Of a stretch of 64,000 bases of DNA, positions 24,707 through 33,720 are shown one piece after another. Position numbers and translations under genes: made by a program. Location of the stretch: contig CAYQTA010000015.1 of assembly GCA_964420365.1 (NCBI GenBank), positions 22,163-86,162 of the forward strand. The letters are read 5' to 3'. Source of the stretch: JAMOQA01 sp964420365. Its GTDB lineage: Bacteria > Acidobacteriota > Polarisedimenticolia > J045. Positions within the stretch are counted from its first letter, which is position 1. Each line of letters starts with the position of its first letter. Below the pieces are notes generated by a model. That model was not told the origin of the DNA. It worked only from the letters and a program-made list of their open reading frames with translations, and ran no database searches.

Positions 24707-26437
24707 ATGGCGAGCACCGACGACAAGGGGCGCCGGGAGCGCCCGGCCCCGGAGCCGAAGGATTTCATCCGGGAGCGGATCCTGGCCGACCTGGCCTCCG
24801 GCAGGTACGGTGGCCGGGTGGCGACCCGCTTCCCGCCGGAGCCGAACGGCTACCTCCACATCGGTCACGCCAAGGCGATCGTCCTGAACTTCGGCGTCGC
24901 CGAGGAGTTCGGTGGGACCTGCAACCTCCGCTTCGACGACACGAACCCGGCGAAGGAGGAGCAGGAGTACGTCGACTCGATCCGCGAGGACGTGCGCTGG
25001 CTGGGGTACGACTGGGGCGACCGGGAGTACTTCGCCTCCGACTACTTCGATCGGCTCTACGAGTACGCCGTCCACCTGATCCGGAAGGGCCTCGCCTACG
25101 TCGACCACCTCTCGCCGGAGCAGATCCGGGAATACCGGGGCACCCTGACCGAGCCGGGCAGGGAGAGCCCCTACCGGGACCGGACCGTCGAGGAGAACCT
25201 CGAGCTCTTCGAGAAGATGCGCGCCGGGGAGTTCGAGGAGGGAGAGTGCGTCCTCCGGGCGAAGATCGACATGGCCCACCCCAACGTCCTGATGCGGGAC
25301 CCGACCCTCTACCGGATCCGCAAGGTGGCCCACCACCGGACCGGGACGAAGTGGTGCATCTACCCGATGTACGACTTCACCCACTGCCTGTCGGACGCCA
25401 TCGAGCGGATCACCCATTCCCTCTGCACCCTGGAGTTCGAGAACAACCGGCCGCTCTACGACTGGGTCCTCGAGGCGTGCGACGCCGACTGGCGTCCCCA
25501 GCAGATCGAGTTCGCCCGGCTGAACCTCTCCTACACGGTGCTCAGCAAGCGGAAACTCCGCCAGCTCGTGGAGGAGGGGCACGTGGACGGCTGGGACGAT
25601 CCGCGGATGCCGACCCTCGCCGGGATGCGCCGGCGGGGTTTTCCGCCGGAGGCGATCCGGGCGTTCTGCGAGCGGATCGGCGTGGCAAAGCGGGATTCCC
25701 TCGTCGACGTGACGCTGCTCGAGAACGCGGTGCGCGATCACCTCAACAGGGTGGCTCCGCGGTACATGGCGGTCCTCCGCCCGCTGAAGATCGTCATCGA
25801 GAACTACCCGGAGGACCGGGTGGAGTGGTTCGACGCGATCAACAACCCGGAGGACCCGTCTGCCGGTACCCGGAAGGTGCCGTTTTCCCGGGAGATCTGG
25901 ATCGAGCGGGCCGACTTCCGGGAGGATCCGCCGCGGAAGTTCTACCGCCTCGCGCCGGGGCGCGAGGTGCGGCTCCGGTACGCGTACCTGGTGACCTGCA
26001 CCGACGTGATCAGGGACGAGGGCGGGGAGATCGTCGAGCTGCGGTGCACCTACGACCCCGCGTCGCGGGGCGGGAACGCGCCGGACGGCCGGCGGGTGCG
26101 GGGCACCCTCCACTGGGTCTCCGCGCGGCACGCCGTCGACGGCGAGGTCCGGCTGTACGACCGGCTCTTCTCGGTGGAGGATCCGAACGACGTCCCGGAG
26201 GGGAAGACGTTCCTCGACTTCCTCAACCCGGAGAGCCTCGAGGTGCTGACCGGGTGCAAGCTCGAGCCGCTGCTGGCGGAGCTCGCGCCGGGGACCCGCG
26301 TGCAGTTCGAGCGGCAGGGCTACTTCGTCGTCGACACGAAGGACTCCCGGCCGGGGGCCCCGGTCTTCAACCGGGCGGTCACCCTCCGGGACTCCTGGGC
26401 CAGGATCGAGAAGAGGCTGGCGGCCGGCGGCCGCTGA
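24707..26437 (+). CDS. glnS: Glutaminyl-tRNA synthetase
   Basis: The 576-residue class I synthetase has the PPEPNGYLHIGHAK motif (HIGH) and VLSKRKL (KMSKS equivalent), the GlnRS-specific TKWCIYPMYDFTHCLSDAIE segment and the all-beta anticodon-binding domain. It charges tRNA-Gln directly, so the organism need not make Gln-tRNA by the GatCAB route, and gltX is expected to be discriminating. The ATG follows GGGAGAGGACGACCG. It is divergent from gltX and ends at a hairpin shared with the convergent Exb operon. Confidence 0.95.
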   Translation: MASTDDKGRRERPAPEPKDFIRERILADLASGRYGGRVATRFPPEPNGYLHIGHAKAIVLNFGVAEEFGGTCNLRFDDTNPAKEEQEYVDSIREDVRWLGYDWGDREYFASDYFDRLYEYAVHLIRKGLAYVDHLSPEQIREYRGTLTEPGRESPYRDRTVEENLELFEKMRAGEFEEGECVLRAKIDMAHPNVLMRDPTLYRIRKVAHHRTGTKWCIYPMYDFTHCLSDAIERITHSLCTLEFENNRPLYDWVLEACDADWRPQQIEFARLNLSYTVLSKRKLRQLVEEGHVDGWDDPRMPTLAGMRRRGFPPEAIRAFCERIGVAKRDSLVDVTLLENAVRDHLNRVAPRYMAVLRPLKIVIENYPEDRVEWFDAINNPEDPSAGTRKVPFSREIWIERADFREDPPRKFYRLAPGREVRLRYAYLVTCTDVIRDEGGEIVELRCTYDPASRGGNAPDGRRVRGTLHWVSARHAVDGEVRLYDRLFSVEDPNDVPEGKTFLDFLNPESLEVLTGCKLEPLLAELAPGTRVQFERQGYFVVDTKDSRPGAPVFNRAVTLRDSWARIEKRLAAGGR

Positions 26438-26475
26438 CGCGCCGCGCCGCCGGCGGGCGGCCGCGGGGAAGGTGA

Positions 26476-26502
26476 GGGCCGGTCCCCGGCGGGGACCGGC
26501 CC
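26476..26502. terminator. Bidirectional hairpin terminator
   Basis: A perfect 12-bp GC stem (26476-26487 with 26491-26502) sits between the convergent glnS and the last gene of the Exb-like operon. On the plus strand a short CTTTCGTTCC follows 14 bases later; no long T-run. Confidence 0.55.
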
Positions 26503-26554
26503 GTATGCCCGGGGGGCTTTCGTTCCACCCCGGGGGTCTTCAACGAGGTGCGGG

Positions 26555-27646
26555 TCAGAACCGCAGGGTGTAGGTGCTCCCCGGCGGCGTCGTGATGTAC
26601 AGGAAGATCGGCTGCCCCTCCTTCACGTAGTCGAGCTTCTCCGGCTCGGTGCGGAGGGTGACCTCGGAGTTCTGCTCCACGGTGATCTTGTCCGGGAGCC
26701 GCCGGTTGCAGGTCCGCGGCGGATGGACGCGGTAGGTCCCGTAGGGGATCGCCTGGAGCTCCTTGACCGGCAGGCCGTTGAGCGTGAACTGCGGGATGCA
26801 GCGGTCGTCCTGGGAAGCCAGCTCGAAGGAGAAGCTGTTCGGGTTCAGGATGATCGGGTCCGGCACCCCGCCCTTGAGGAGGCGGAACTCCAGCGGGTGG
26901 ATCGTCTGGTCGGTCGACTCGACCCGGTAGGTGCCCGGGGGCAGGACGACCCGGAACTCCTCGAGTCCACCGGCGACCCGCTCCTGGAACCGCTTCGCGG
27001 CGAGGTCGAACGCCGCCTGGGAGAAGGCGTCGGTCCGCCCACCGATCCGCTTCAGGTAGAGGGTCTTCCGCTGGTCCGGCGTGTACTCCCGCACCTTGAA
27101 GCGGGTGACGACGCCGGCCGCCCAGAAGTGCTTGAGGTCCTCGACGGCCTGCCGGGGGGTGACGATCTCGAAGACCATCTCGCCCGCCTCGGGCAGGAGG
27201 CCGGGTCGCCCCGACCGCTCGATCTGCTCCTCCCACTCGACGGGGTCGTACCCGAGCAGGTCGATCACCTTCTCGTACTGGGTGATCGAACCCTCGAGGT
27301 CGACGCCCCGCGCGTGCATCAGCGCCGCCTCGAAGTGGGCCTTGGCGACCACCTTGGTGATCTCGTCCAGCGCCCGGTGGTCGTCGATGAAGAGCTTGTC
27401 GGTGGCGTACCGGTTGTCGAGCTCCCGGACGTACTGCTCCACGTCGTAGAGCGCGGCCTCCACCTGCTCGCGGGTCACCCCCTCGCCCTGCAGCAGGACG
27501 TGGTAGCTGGTGATCGCCCGGTAGAGGTCATGGACGCGCTCGAGCTCCGCCTGGACCGGGTCCATCCCGGCCCGGGCCGCGGGCAGGGCCGCGAGCGCCA
27601 CCGCGGCCGCCGCGACGAGGACGACGAACTTCCCGTGCCTGCGCAT
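26555..27646 (-). CDS. Secreted protein of the Exb/TonB-like operon
   Basis: There are 363 residues with a signal peptide (about 1-26). The N-terminal half is helical and TPR-like (AHFEAALMHARGVDLEGSITQYEKVIDLLGYDP); the C-terminal half is beta-rich and includes PPGTYRVESTD and IPYGTYRVHPP, which resemble carboxypeptidase-regulatory or PEGA-like strands. No catalytic motif is seen. It starts 4 bases after the TPR gene stop and is the last of six co-directional genes, so it probably works at the periplasmic or outer face of the machine. Not recognised as a named family. Confidence 0.6.
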   Translation of the reverse strand: MRRHGKFVVLVAAAAVALAALPAARAGMDPVQAELERVHDLYRAITSYHVLLQGEGVTREQVEAALYDVEQYVRELDNRYATDKLFIDDHRALDEITKVVAKAHFEAALMHARGVDLEGSITQYEKVIDLLGYDPVEWEEQIERSGRPGLLPEAGEMVFEIVTPRQAVEDLKHFWAAGVVTRFKVREYTPDQRKTLYLKRIGGRTDAFSQAAFDLAAKRFQERVAGGLEEFRVVLPPGTYRVESTDQTIHPLEFRLLKGGVPDPIILNPNSFSFELASQDDRCIPQFTLNGLPVKELQAIPYGTYRVHPPRTCNRRLPDKITVEQNSEVTLRTEPEKLDYVKEGQPIFLYITTPPGSTYTLRF

Positions 27647-27650
27647 CGTC

Positions 27651-28940
27651 TCAGCTCCCCTGGCCTTCCGCCTCGATCTGGGCCGCCTTGGCCGAGAGCC
27701 CGAACTGGCGGAGGATGTTCACGTAGTTCTGCCGGAACGGCTGGAGCTCGGCGCCCTGGTACTTGCGCCGCGCCTTGTCGTAGGCCTTCTCCGCGTGGAG
27801 GAGGGCGTTGATCTTGTCACCGAAGTTCGCCTCGGCCCGGGAGAGGTCGAAGTAGGCGACCTCGTCGCCGTCCCACTCGAAGGACGTCGCTTCCCTGGCG
27901 GCCTTGAGCGCCTCCTCGTACCGGCCCCGGTTGTAGTGGGCGTACGAGATCACGTGGAGGCTCGTCCCGTACTGGGCCTGGATGTCCGGGTTCTCCGGGT
28001 CGAGCTTGAAGGCCATCCGCCCGTACTCGACGGCCTTCAGCTTGTAGGCGTGACCGTCCTGGCGGGAGGCGTAGTCCGCCATCTGGCGGTAGATCTCCGC
28101 CCGCTCCTTGTAGCCCCGGGTCGCCTGGGCCGCCTGCCGGAACACCTCCAGCACCTCGTCCGGCGAGGCCTTGCCGGCGTTCATCATGTCGAGCCCGGTC
28201 TGCCACAGGACACCGGCGAGGACGTTGCCGTCGTCGAAGCCGACGACCCGGTAGAGCTGCGCGAACCGGTCGTCGTACTTCGAGCCGAAGCCGAGGCGGC
28301 AGGCCTCGCGGACCCGCACCAGGTAGACCTGCGGCACCCGCGAGTGGCGGGCCATCTCGAAGCAGCGATTGATGTAGAGCAGCACGTACTTGACGAATGC
28401 CGTGTACTCCTCGCTGTCCCGCGGCTTGTCCTGCAGCTCCTCGGCCCGGGCGAGCAGGGCCTTGTAGAGGTACCAGCTCGCCTGGTTCTCGAGGGCCGGG
28501 TCGCGGAAGTGCTCGCGCTTGAGCTTCTCGAAGTAGGCCGACCCGAGGATGTTGTACTTGAAGAACGGGTCGTCCTGCAGGATCTTCAGCGAGGCCTGCA
28601 TCGCCCCCAGCACGTCCCGGTCGTAGTCCCACTTGAACGTGTCGGGGTCCTGCTTCCAGATCTCGAACTTCGCGTGCCCGCCGATGAAGGCGACGAGGGC
28701 GAAGTCGGCACCGGCGTGCGGCAGGCCCTGGGCGTCGAGGGCGCTGACGAAGGCGTCGGCGGCCTCGGCCGCGGCGGTCCAGTTGCGCTGGTTGTACGCA
28801 TCGACCGCCGCCTGGCGCAGCGTCTCGAAGTCGACCGCGGGGGCATCCTCGGCCAGCGCCGGCAGGAGCGCGGCGAGGGCGAGGACGAGCACCAGCGGCC
28901 CGATCACGGGCAGAGTCGGACGGCAGGTTCCCTTTCTCAC
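27651..28940 (-). CDS. Secreted TPR-repeat protein of the Exb/TonB-like operon
   Basis: The 429 residues have a signal peptide (about 1-30) and helical repeats of TPR type, clearest at VDAYNQRNWTAAAEAADAFV and at AHYNRGRYEEALKAAREATS. The GTG start overlaps the stop of the TonB-like gene (GTGA). Such repeats mediate protein contacts; here they probably join the energised inner-membrane complex to an envelope partner. Confidence 0.65.
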   Translation of the reverse strand: MRKGTCRPTLPVIGPLVLVLALAALLPALAEDAPAVDFETLRQAAVDAYNQRNWTAAAEAADAFVSALDAQGLPHAGADFALVAFIGGHAKFEIWKQDPDTFKWDYDRDVLGAMQASLKILQDDPFFKYNILGSAYFEKLKREHFRDPALENQASWYLYKALLARAEELQDKPRDSEEYTAFVKYVLLYINRCFEMARHSRVPQVYLVRVREACRLGFGSKYDDRFAQLYRVVGFDDGNVLAGVLWQTGLDMMNAGKASPDEVLEVFRQAAQATRGYKERAEIYRQMADYASRQDGHAYKLKAVEYGRMAFKLDPENPDIQAQYGTSLHVISYAHYNRGRYEEALKAAREATSFEWDGDEVAYFDLSRAEANFGDKINALLHAEKAYDKARRKYQGAELQPFRQNYVNILRQFGLSAKAAQIEAEGQGS

Positions 28941-30313
28941 GATGCACCTCGGGCGTAGCGGTAGAGAGCGCTCCGCGCGCTCTCGGCTTCCTGGACCTTG
29001 GAGACCACGGGCCTCGCTCCCTTCGACCTGGCGACGAACAGGGCGACCAGGCCGTCGTCGGTCGGGACGATGACGTGGACGATCCCGTCGCGGTAGCGGA
29101 TGATCAGGCTCTTCCCGTCCCGCTCCACCGAGACCACCTCGTCGTTCGGGCCGCCCCGCCAGGAGCCGAGCTTCCGGGTCTTCCGGAACAGGTCCGAGAT
29201 CTCCGGCAGCAGCAGGTTCCAGCGGGCGGCCTCGGTCGAGCGCTGGCCCAGGTCGTTGACCGAGACCAGCGGCAGTCCGTACTTCCGCGCGAGCATCGCC
29301 CGGATCCCCTCGATCCGGGCCGCGCGGCGGGAGAGCACCTTCCCGGGGGCGGTGCTCCCCACCGGCGCATCGGCCGCGGCCACCGAGTACTTGAGCCCCG
29401 GCACCCCGCCCTTCGTGGCGGCGAGGCGGGGCGCGGCCCCCCTGCGGGTCGCCTTCCGGGGGGAGGCGACGGCGACCTCGGGGGCGTTCCCCGGCCTGGC
29501 GTCGTAGACGACGCGGGTGCCGGTGACCGCCCCGGAGACCGCCACCGGGGCCGCCCTGTTGGGCCGGGCCGTGTTGCCCCGCGGCACGTCGACCGCCGGG
29601 GCGTCGAGGGCGGGCTTGACCGCCACCCCCGTCCGAAGCTGCTGGGAGACCGGGAGCAGGTTCGGTCGGTCGGCCTTGCGGGCGCTCGGCCGCGGGGTGG
29701 CGACGTCGACGTCGGGAGCGTCCACGTCGTGGAACGTCTCCACCGTGGCCGCGGCGACGCGGATCTCCTGGACGTCCGCCTTGCGCGGAACCAGCCTCGG
29801 GACGGTCACCTCGACGTCCTCGACCGGCTTCGCGATCTCGTCGGGCAGCTTCTCGACGGCGACCTTCGGCAGGTCGGGACGGGGTTTCCGCTCCCGGGGC
29901 ACGTCGACCTCCGGGACCTCCACCTGGGCGCGGAGATCGAGCGGTCGGGCGTCGGCGTCGAGCTTCACCCGGCGCTCCCGGCGCTGCTGCTCGGGGATCT
30001 CGATCTCGGGCTCCTCGAGCATCGGTTTCAGCTCGACGACCTTCCGCACCTCCGGCTCCGGGGGCGGTTCCGGCCGCGGTCGCGGCTTCGGCCTCGGCTT
30101 CGGCCGCGGCGGCAGGGGCGGCGGCGGGGGAAGCGTGTCCGGCGGGACGCGGACGATCTTCACCGGCCGCGGCTCGGGCTCCCGCGGCTGCTCGCGCTCG
30201 AGCAGTCGCGGGATCCAGTCCGCGGGCACCAGGAACAGCGCCGTCGCCAGCGCGAGGCAGATGCTCGCGTAGCGGTAGAACCGTTCCCGGCCGAGCTGTT
30301 CCCTCGGGGTCAT
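28937..30313 (-). CDS. TonB-like energy-transducing protein with unusual C terminus
   Basis: There are 458 residues. A single N-terminal membrane span (about 14-32) is followed by a Pro/Arg/Lys-rich spacer (about 60-95) of PPPPPLPPRPKPRP type, a long charged region with repeated (V)DVP-type units (about 120-320), and a folded C-terminal domain (about 340-450) with VERDGKSLIIRYRDG and VIVPTDDGLVALFV. The layout is that of TonB, but the C terminus does not show the TonB signature, so it may dock to a different partner. The ATG overlaps the exbD-like stop (ATGA), which makes co-assembly with the ExbB/ExbD-like pair likely. Confidence 0.65.
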   Translation of the reverse strand: MTPREQLGRERFYRYASICLALATALFLVPADWIPRLLEREQPREPEPRPVKIVRVPPDTLPPPPPLPPRPKPRPKPRPRPEPPPEPEVRKVVELKPMLEEPEIEIPEQQRRERRVKLDADARPLDLRAQVEVPEVDVPRERKPRPDLPKVAVEKLPDEIAKPVEDVEVTVPRLVPRKADVQEIRVAAATVETFHDVDAPDVDVATPRPSARKADRPNLLPVSQQLRTGVAVKPALDAPAVDVPRGNTARPNRAAPVAVSGAVTGTRVVYDARPGNAPEVAVASPRKATRRGAAPRLAATKGGVPGLKYSVAAADAPVGSTAPGKVLSRRAARIEGIRAMLARKYGLPLVSVNDLGQRSTEAARWNLLLPEISDLFRKTRKLGSWRGGPNDEVVSVERDGKSLIIRYRDGIVHVIVPTDDGLVALFVARSKGARPVVSKVQEAESARSALYRYARGAS

Positions 30314-30792
30314 CGCCGCGCGATCCTCTCTTCCTCGAAGATCACCTGGGGCGTCACCCCCCGGTCGAGGCAGGCCATGATCGCGTTCAGCGCCGCTCCC
30401 GCGTACGAGCGCCGATCGGTCGTGATGAAGACGTCCACCCCCTCGATGGCCTGCTCGAAGGGCAGTCCCGGCCTCTTCTCCGCGACCCAGTTCTCGATCG
30501 CGTCGCCGATCTTGCGGTACGCCTCCACGGAGTTCGGGTCGTCGACCAGGATCTCCTCGTGGTCGATGGCGATGCGCGAGTCCGGGTAGATCGTGATGTC
30601 GAGCCGCTCCCGCTCCTGCGGGCTCGTCGCCACCGCCTTGTCCGGGTCACGGGAGGGCAGCGCCAGCTTCTCCCGCACGGTCTTGTCGAAGGAGGACGCG
30701 ACGAGGAAGAAGATGATCAGGAGGAAGACGACGTCGACCGCCCCCTCGAAGCCATCCTCCGCGTCGAATCCCCACTTGCCGGCCCGTCGCAC
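30310..30792 (-). CDS. ExbD/TolR-like biopolymer transport protein
   Basis: The 160 residues have one membrane span (about 17-35, AVDVVFLLIIFFLVASSF) carrying the conserved Asp that relays protons in ExbD/TolR/MotB proteins. A periplasmic domain follows, with LDITIYPDSRIAIDHEEILV and GVDVFITTDRRSYAGAALNAIMACLDRG. GTG start. It lies 12 bases after the ExbB-like stop and overlaps the TonB-like start. Confidence 0.85.
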   Translation of the reverse strand: MRRAGKWGFDAEDGFEGAVDVVFLLIIFFLVASSFDKTVREKLALPSRDPDKAVATSPQERERLDITIYPDSRIAIDHEEILVDDPNSVEAYRKIGDAIENWVAEKRPGLPFEQAIEGVDVFITTDRRSYAGAALNAIMACLDRGVTPQVIFEEERIARR

Positions 30793-30804
30793 GGCGAGCC
30801 CTCC

Positions 30805-31554
30805 TCACCGCGACTCGAAGAGCCGCTGCCAGGCGAGGACCACCTGGTCCTCGCGCCGGCCGATCGACTGGATCACGAACGTCTTCATCAGCATCGCGAA
30901 GGTCTTGATCACGAGCCCGATGACGGTCGTGATCAGCGCGATCTGGATCGACGTGGCCAGGTCGGCCGGCGTCACCGTGTCCTGGATCGAGATCTCGTAG
31001 AACGCGGCGACCATCCCGACGGCGGTGCCGAGGAAGCCGAGGGCCGGCGCCATGATCGAGGCGAGGGAGAAGTACATCAGGTTGCGCTTCACCCGGTCGA
31101 ACTCCTCGTCCTGGATCGCCTGCCAGACCTTCCCCGGTCGCGGGGCGGCGAAGCCGTTCTCCGCCAGGAACCGGCGGAAGATCGACCCGAACAGGGTGAC
31201 GTCGTCCTTGAGGAGCTGCTGGACGGTCGCCATCCGCTGTTCCGCCGGCACGTCCTTGGCGTGCAGCGCCCGGGCGAGCTTCTTCGCCCGCTCCTCGTCG
31301 TAGACGTACCGGTCGCGCAGCTCGAAGAGGTAGTAGTGGAGGAAGAAGCCGGTGATCAGCGAGACGATCACCGCGAAGGCGAACATGATCAGGGCGTTGA
31401 TCGGCACGACGAAGCGGGTGATCACCCGCGCCATCATGTCGATCATGCTCTCGCCGCGGACGAAGGAGATGCCCAGGAGCGCGAGCGCGCTGAGGGTGAT
31501 GGCGAGCAGGAACACCGTCCGTGCGCTCCCCGCCTGCTGGTAGGAACGGTTCAT
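30805..31554 (-). CDS. MotA/TolQ/ExbB-type proton-channel protein
   Basis: The 249 residues contain membrane spans at about 12-34, 47-72, 160-190 and 195-225. The last two form the TolQ/ExbB signature (APALGFLGTAVGMVAAFYEI, then LATSIQIALITTVIGLVIK). With ExbD it would convert the proton motive force into motion of the TonB-like protein. The cytoplasmic loop is long and charged. It precedes exbD by 12 bases. Confidence 0.88.
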   Translation of the reverse strand: MNRSYQQAGSARTVFLLAITLSALALLGISFVRGESMIDMMARVITRFVVPINALIMFAFAVIVSLITGFFLHYYLFELRDRYVYDEERAKKLARALHAKDVPAEQRMATVQQLLKDDVTLFGSIFRRFLAENGFAAPRPGKVWQAIQDEEFDRVKRNLMYFSLASIMAPALGFLGTAVGMVAAFYEISIQDTVTPADLATSIQIALITTVIGLVIKTFAMLMKTFVIQSIGRREDQVVLAWQRLFESR

Positions 31555-31639
31555 GGCTGTCTCTCCCGGTTGCAGGACGGTCCCGCGGCCGGTCCCGCGC
31601 GACGGCTCCGCCGCGCGGGAGGGGCCACCGCGGGGTCGT

Positions 31640-32104
31640 CTACTGGTCGTTCTCCTGCTTCGTGGTCGTGCGCACCACCGTCACGCGGTGGAGGTCCGAC
31701 ACGCGCCCGTCGGTGCCGACGGCCCGGATGACCAGGTCGTTCGCGCCGATGCGCGGCAGCCCGGCGTCCGGCACCTCGAAGTAGGTGCGGAACGGGGCGT
31801 CGGTCGCGCCCGCGGGAACCCGGGCGAGCTTCACCAGGTCCTTGGGCTCGGCCGGCCGCAGGAGCGCCGTCCGCTCGCCGACCGTCACCCGGTCGATCGG
31901 CGCGTGCGAGAAGACGACGCCGGTGACCGTCACGAACGCCGCGTCGGTGACGAGCGGCAGCTCGTGGAGGACGACCTGCGGCCGGAAGATCTCCGTGTTG
32001 AACGGGGAGCGGTGCTTCCCGTCCTGCTGCGGATCGGCCGCCAGCGCGAGCGGGATTGCCGTGACCAGCAAGAGAACGAGCAACGAGCCTCGGACTGCGC
32101 GCAC
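31640..32104 (-). CDS. Secreted beta-rich protein heading the Exb/TonB-like operon (154 aa)
   Basis: GTG start with AAAGGAGAAGGGAA upstream; signal peptide about 1-22. The mature part has an Ig-like strand pattern (AFVTVTGVVFSHAPIDRVTVGERTALL, LPRIGANDLVIRAVGTDGRVS). That pattern fits an extracellular binding or structural module. It is 86 bases upstream of the ExbB-like gene on the same strand. Confidence 0.6.
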   Translation of the reverse strand: MRAVRGSLLVLLLVTAIPLALAADPQQDGKHRSPFNTEIFRPQVVLHELPLVTDAAFVTVTGVVFSHAPIDRVTVGERTALLRPAEPKDLVKLARVPAGATDAPFRTYFEVPDAGLPRIGANDLVIRAVGTDGRVSDLHRVTVVRTTTKQENDQ

Positions 32105-32269
32105 TTCCCTTCTCCTTTCCGGTTCTTCAACCCTCCGAGGGGCAATATGGGTCCGGGGAAGGGAGGAGCAAGCGCCGCGCCGAACCGCTTTCTCCGCAGC
32201 GACAACGACTTGGGAACGGGATCGCGCCGGCCGGTTGCGGCGTCGTCACCGGCGGCGACGGATCCGTTG

Positions 32270-32296
32270 CCGGGTGTGCCGGAGCGGGACACCCGG
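32270..32296 (-). terminator. Hairpin downstream of the CorC-like gene
   Basis: Perfect 8-bp arms (32270-32277 with 32289-32296, 11-nt loop) begin 32 bases past the stop of the minus-strand gene ending at 32328. There is no T-run. The rest of the 32105-32327 gap holds nothing recognisable except the ribosome site of the gene to its left. Confidence 0.4.
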
Positions 32297-32327
32297 CGGG
32301 GAGGCCGGGCGGATCCGGGGGCTTCCG

Positions 32328-33698
32328 TCAGCCGTCCGTGTCGTCCGCCCCGTCCGCCGGGGCCGGCAGCGGCCGCAGCTCGAGGCGCAGGATGCGGGGT
32401 CCCTCCGCGACGGCCACGACGAGCTCGTGGGTGGACCCGAACGGCACCCGGTCCCCCGCGCGGGGGATGCGGCCGAGGAGCGACTGGACGTAGCCCGCCA
32501 GGGTGTGGACCTCCGGGGGGATCTCGGGCGGGGCGGGGACCAGCTCCGCCGCCCGGCGCACCGGGAGCACGGCGTCGAGGCGCCAGCCGCCCCCCGGCAG
32601 GGCCGCGATCTCGTCGGTCTCCCCGGCGTCGAACTCGTCCCGCAGCTCCCCGACCAGTTCCTCGAGGACGTCCTCGAGGGTGACGATTCCCGCCGTGCCC
32701 CCGTACTCGTCGGCCACCACCGCCATGTGGCCGTGGTCCTGCTGGAAGAAGCGGAGCAGGCGTCCCACCGGCAGGGTCTCGGGGACGATCCGGGGGGCGC
32801 GGGCGAGCTTCCGGAGGTCGAGTTCCGGGGAATCGTGCCCGCGGTCGAGGATCTCGTGGAAGAGGTCCTTCACGTGGAGGATGCCGACGATCCGGTCCAG
32901 GTCGCCGTCCTCGACCACCGGGTAGCGCGAGTAGCCCTCCTCGCGGACGGTTCGCAGAACCTCGCCGGAGGGGAGGTCGGCGTCCAGGGCGACCACCCGG
33001 GCGCGGGGGACCATGATGTCCCGGGCCCGCCGCCCCGCGAAGCGGACCAGGTTGTCGGCGAGATCCACGACGACCGGGCCGATCTTTCCCTGCCGGGCGC
33101 TGACGTGCAGGAGCTGCCGGATGTCCTCGAGGGTGTGCCCCGACGATTCCTCGAGACTCCGGTAGCCGAAGGGGCGCAGCAGCGCCTCCGCCGAGCCGTT
33201 GAGGACGACGACCAGGGGCTTCGCCACGTACCAGAACACCTGCAGCGGGAACGAGATCCACATCAGGATCCGCTCCGGCTGGGCGATGGCGAGGAACTTC
33301 GGTGCCGTCTCGCCGAAGGCGACGTGCAGGAACGTGATGAACAGGAAGGCGGCCCCGAGGGAGAGGGACAGGGAGGCCGGACCGATCCAGGGGGAGAGGG
33401 GGTCGAAGGCCAGGGCGAACAGCGCCCCGAAGGCCGGTTCGCCGAGCCACCCGAGGGCGAGGCTGGCGAGGGTGATCCCCACCTGGCAGACCGAGAGCCC
33501 GTCGTCGAGCTGGCGAAGCTGGGCGAGGGCGCGCGCCGCGCGGCGGTTCCCCTCCCGGGCGAGGGCCTCGAGCCGCGAGGGCCGGGCCCGAACCATCGCG
33601 AACTCCGCCGCGACGAACATCCCGTTCGCCACGACGAGGAGGACCGCGGCCGCGAGGGCCACCGGCATCGGGAGGGAGCTGGCGCTGTGCGCGTCCAT
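32328..33698 (-). CDS. HlyC/CorC-family protein (DUF21 membrane, CBS pair, CorC/HlyC domain)
   Basis: About 456 residues. An N-terminal DUF21 membrane domain (about 1-200) is followed by two CBS domains (about 215-335, with RDIMVPRARVVALDAD, GYSRYPVVEDGDLDRIVGILHVKDLF, HMAVVADEYGGTAGIVTLEDVLEELVGE) and a C-terminal transporter-associated domain. The family is implicated in magnesium/cobalt efflux and membrane homeostasis. ATG at 33698 or 33713 may start it. Its promoter region overlaps that of the divergent gene at 33721, where a 13-bp palindrome sits. Confidence 0.85.
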   Translation of the reverse strand: MDAHSASSLPMPVALAAAVLLVVANGMFVAAEFAMVRARPSRLEALAREGNRRAARALAQLRQLDDGLSVCQVGITLASLALGWLGEPAFGALFALAFDPLSPWIGPASLSLSLGAAFLFITFLHVAFGETAPKFLAIAQPERILMWISFPLQVFWYVAKPLVVVLNGSAEALLRPFGYRSLEESSGHTLEDIRQLLHVSARQGKIGPVVVDLADNLVRFAGRRARDIMVPRARVVALDADLPSGEVLRTVREEGYSRYPVVEDGDLDRIVGILHVKDLFHEILDRGHDSPELDLRKLARAPRIVPETLPVGRLLRFFQQDHGHMAVVADEYGGTAGIVTLEDVLEELVGELRDEFDAGETDEIAALPGGGWRLDAVLPVRRAAELVPAPPEIPPEVHTLAGYVQSLLGRIPRAGDRVPFGSTHELVVAVAEGPRILRLELRPLPAPADGADDTDG

Positions 33699-33704
33699 GG
33701 GAGG

Positions 33705-33717
33705 GGGTATCATACCC
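33705..33717. promoter_or_regulatory. Palindrome forming overlapping divergent -10 boxes
   Basis: GGGTAT-c-ATACCC is a perfect 13-bp palindrome between two divergent genes. It presents TATCAT on the plus strand (33708-33713), 7 bases before the ATG at 33721, and TATGAT on the minus strand. The plus-strand gene has no ribosome site just before its ATG, so a leaderless mRNA is likely. Confidence 0.5.
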
Positions 33718-33720
33718 GCC

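Noticed and set aside
22952..26131. A minus-strand reading frame of about 1,060 codons across gltX and glnS
   Set aside because: It is out of frame with gltX and antisense to glnS, low-complexity, and has no domain signature.
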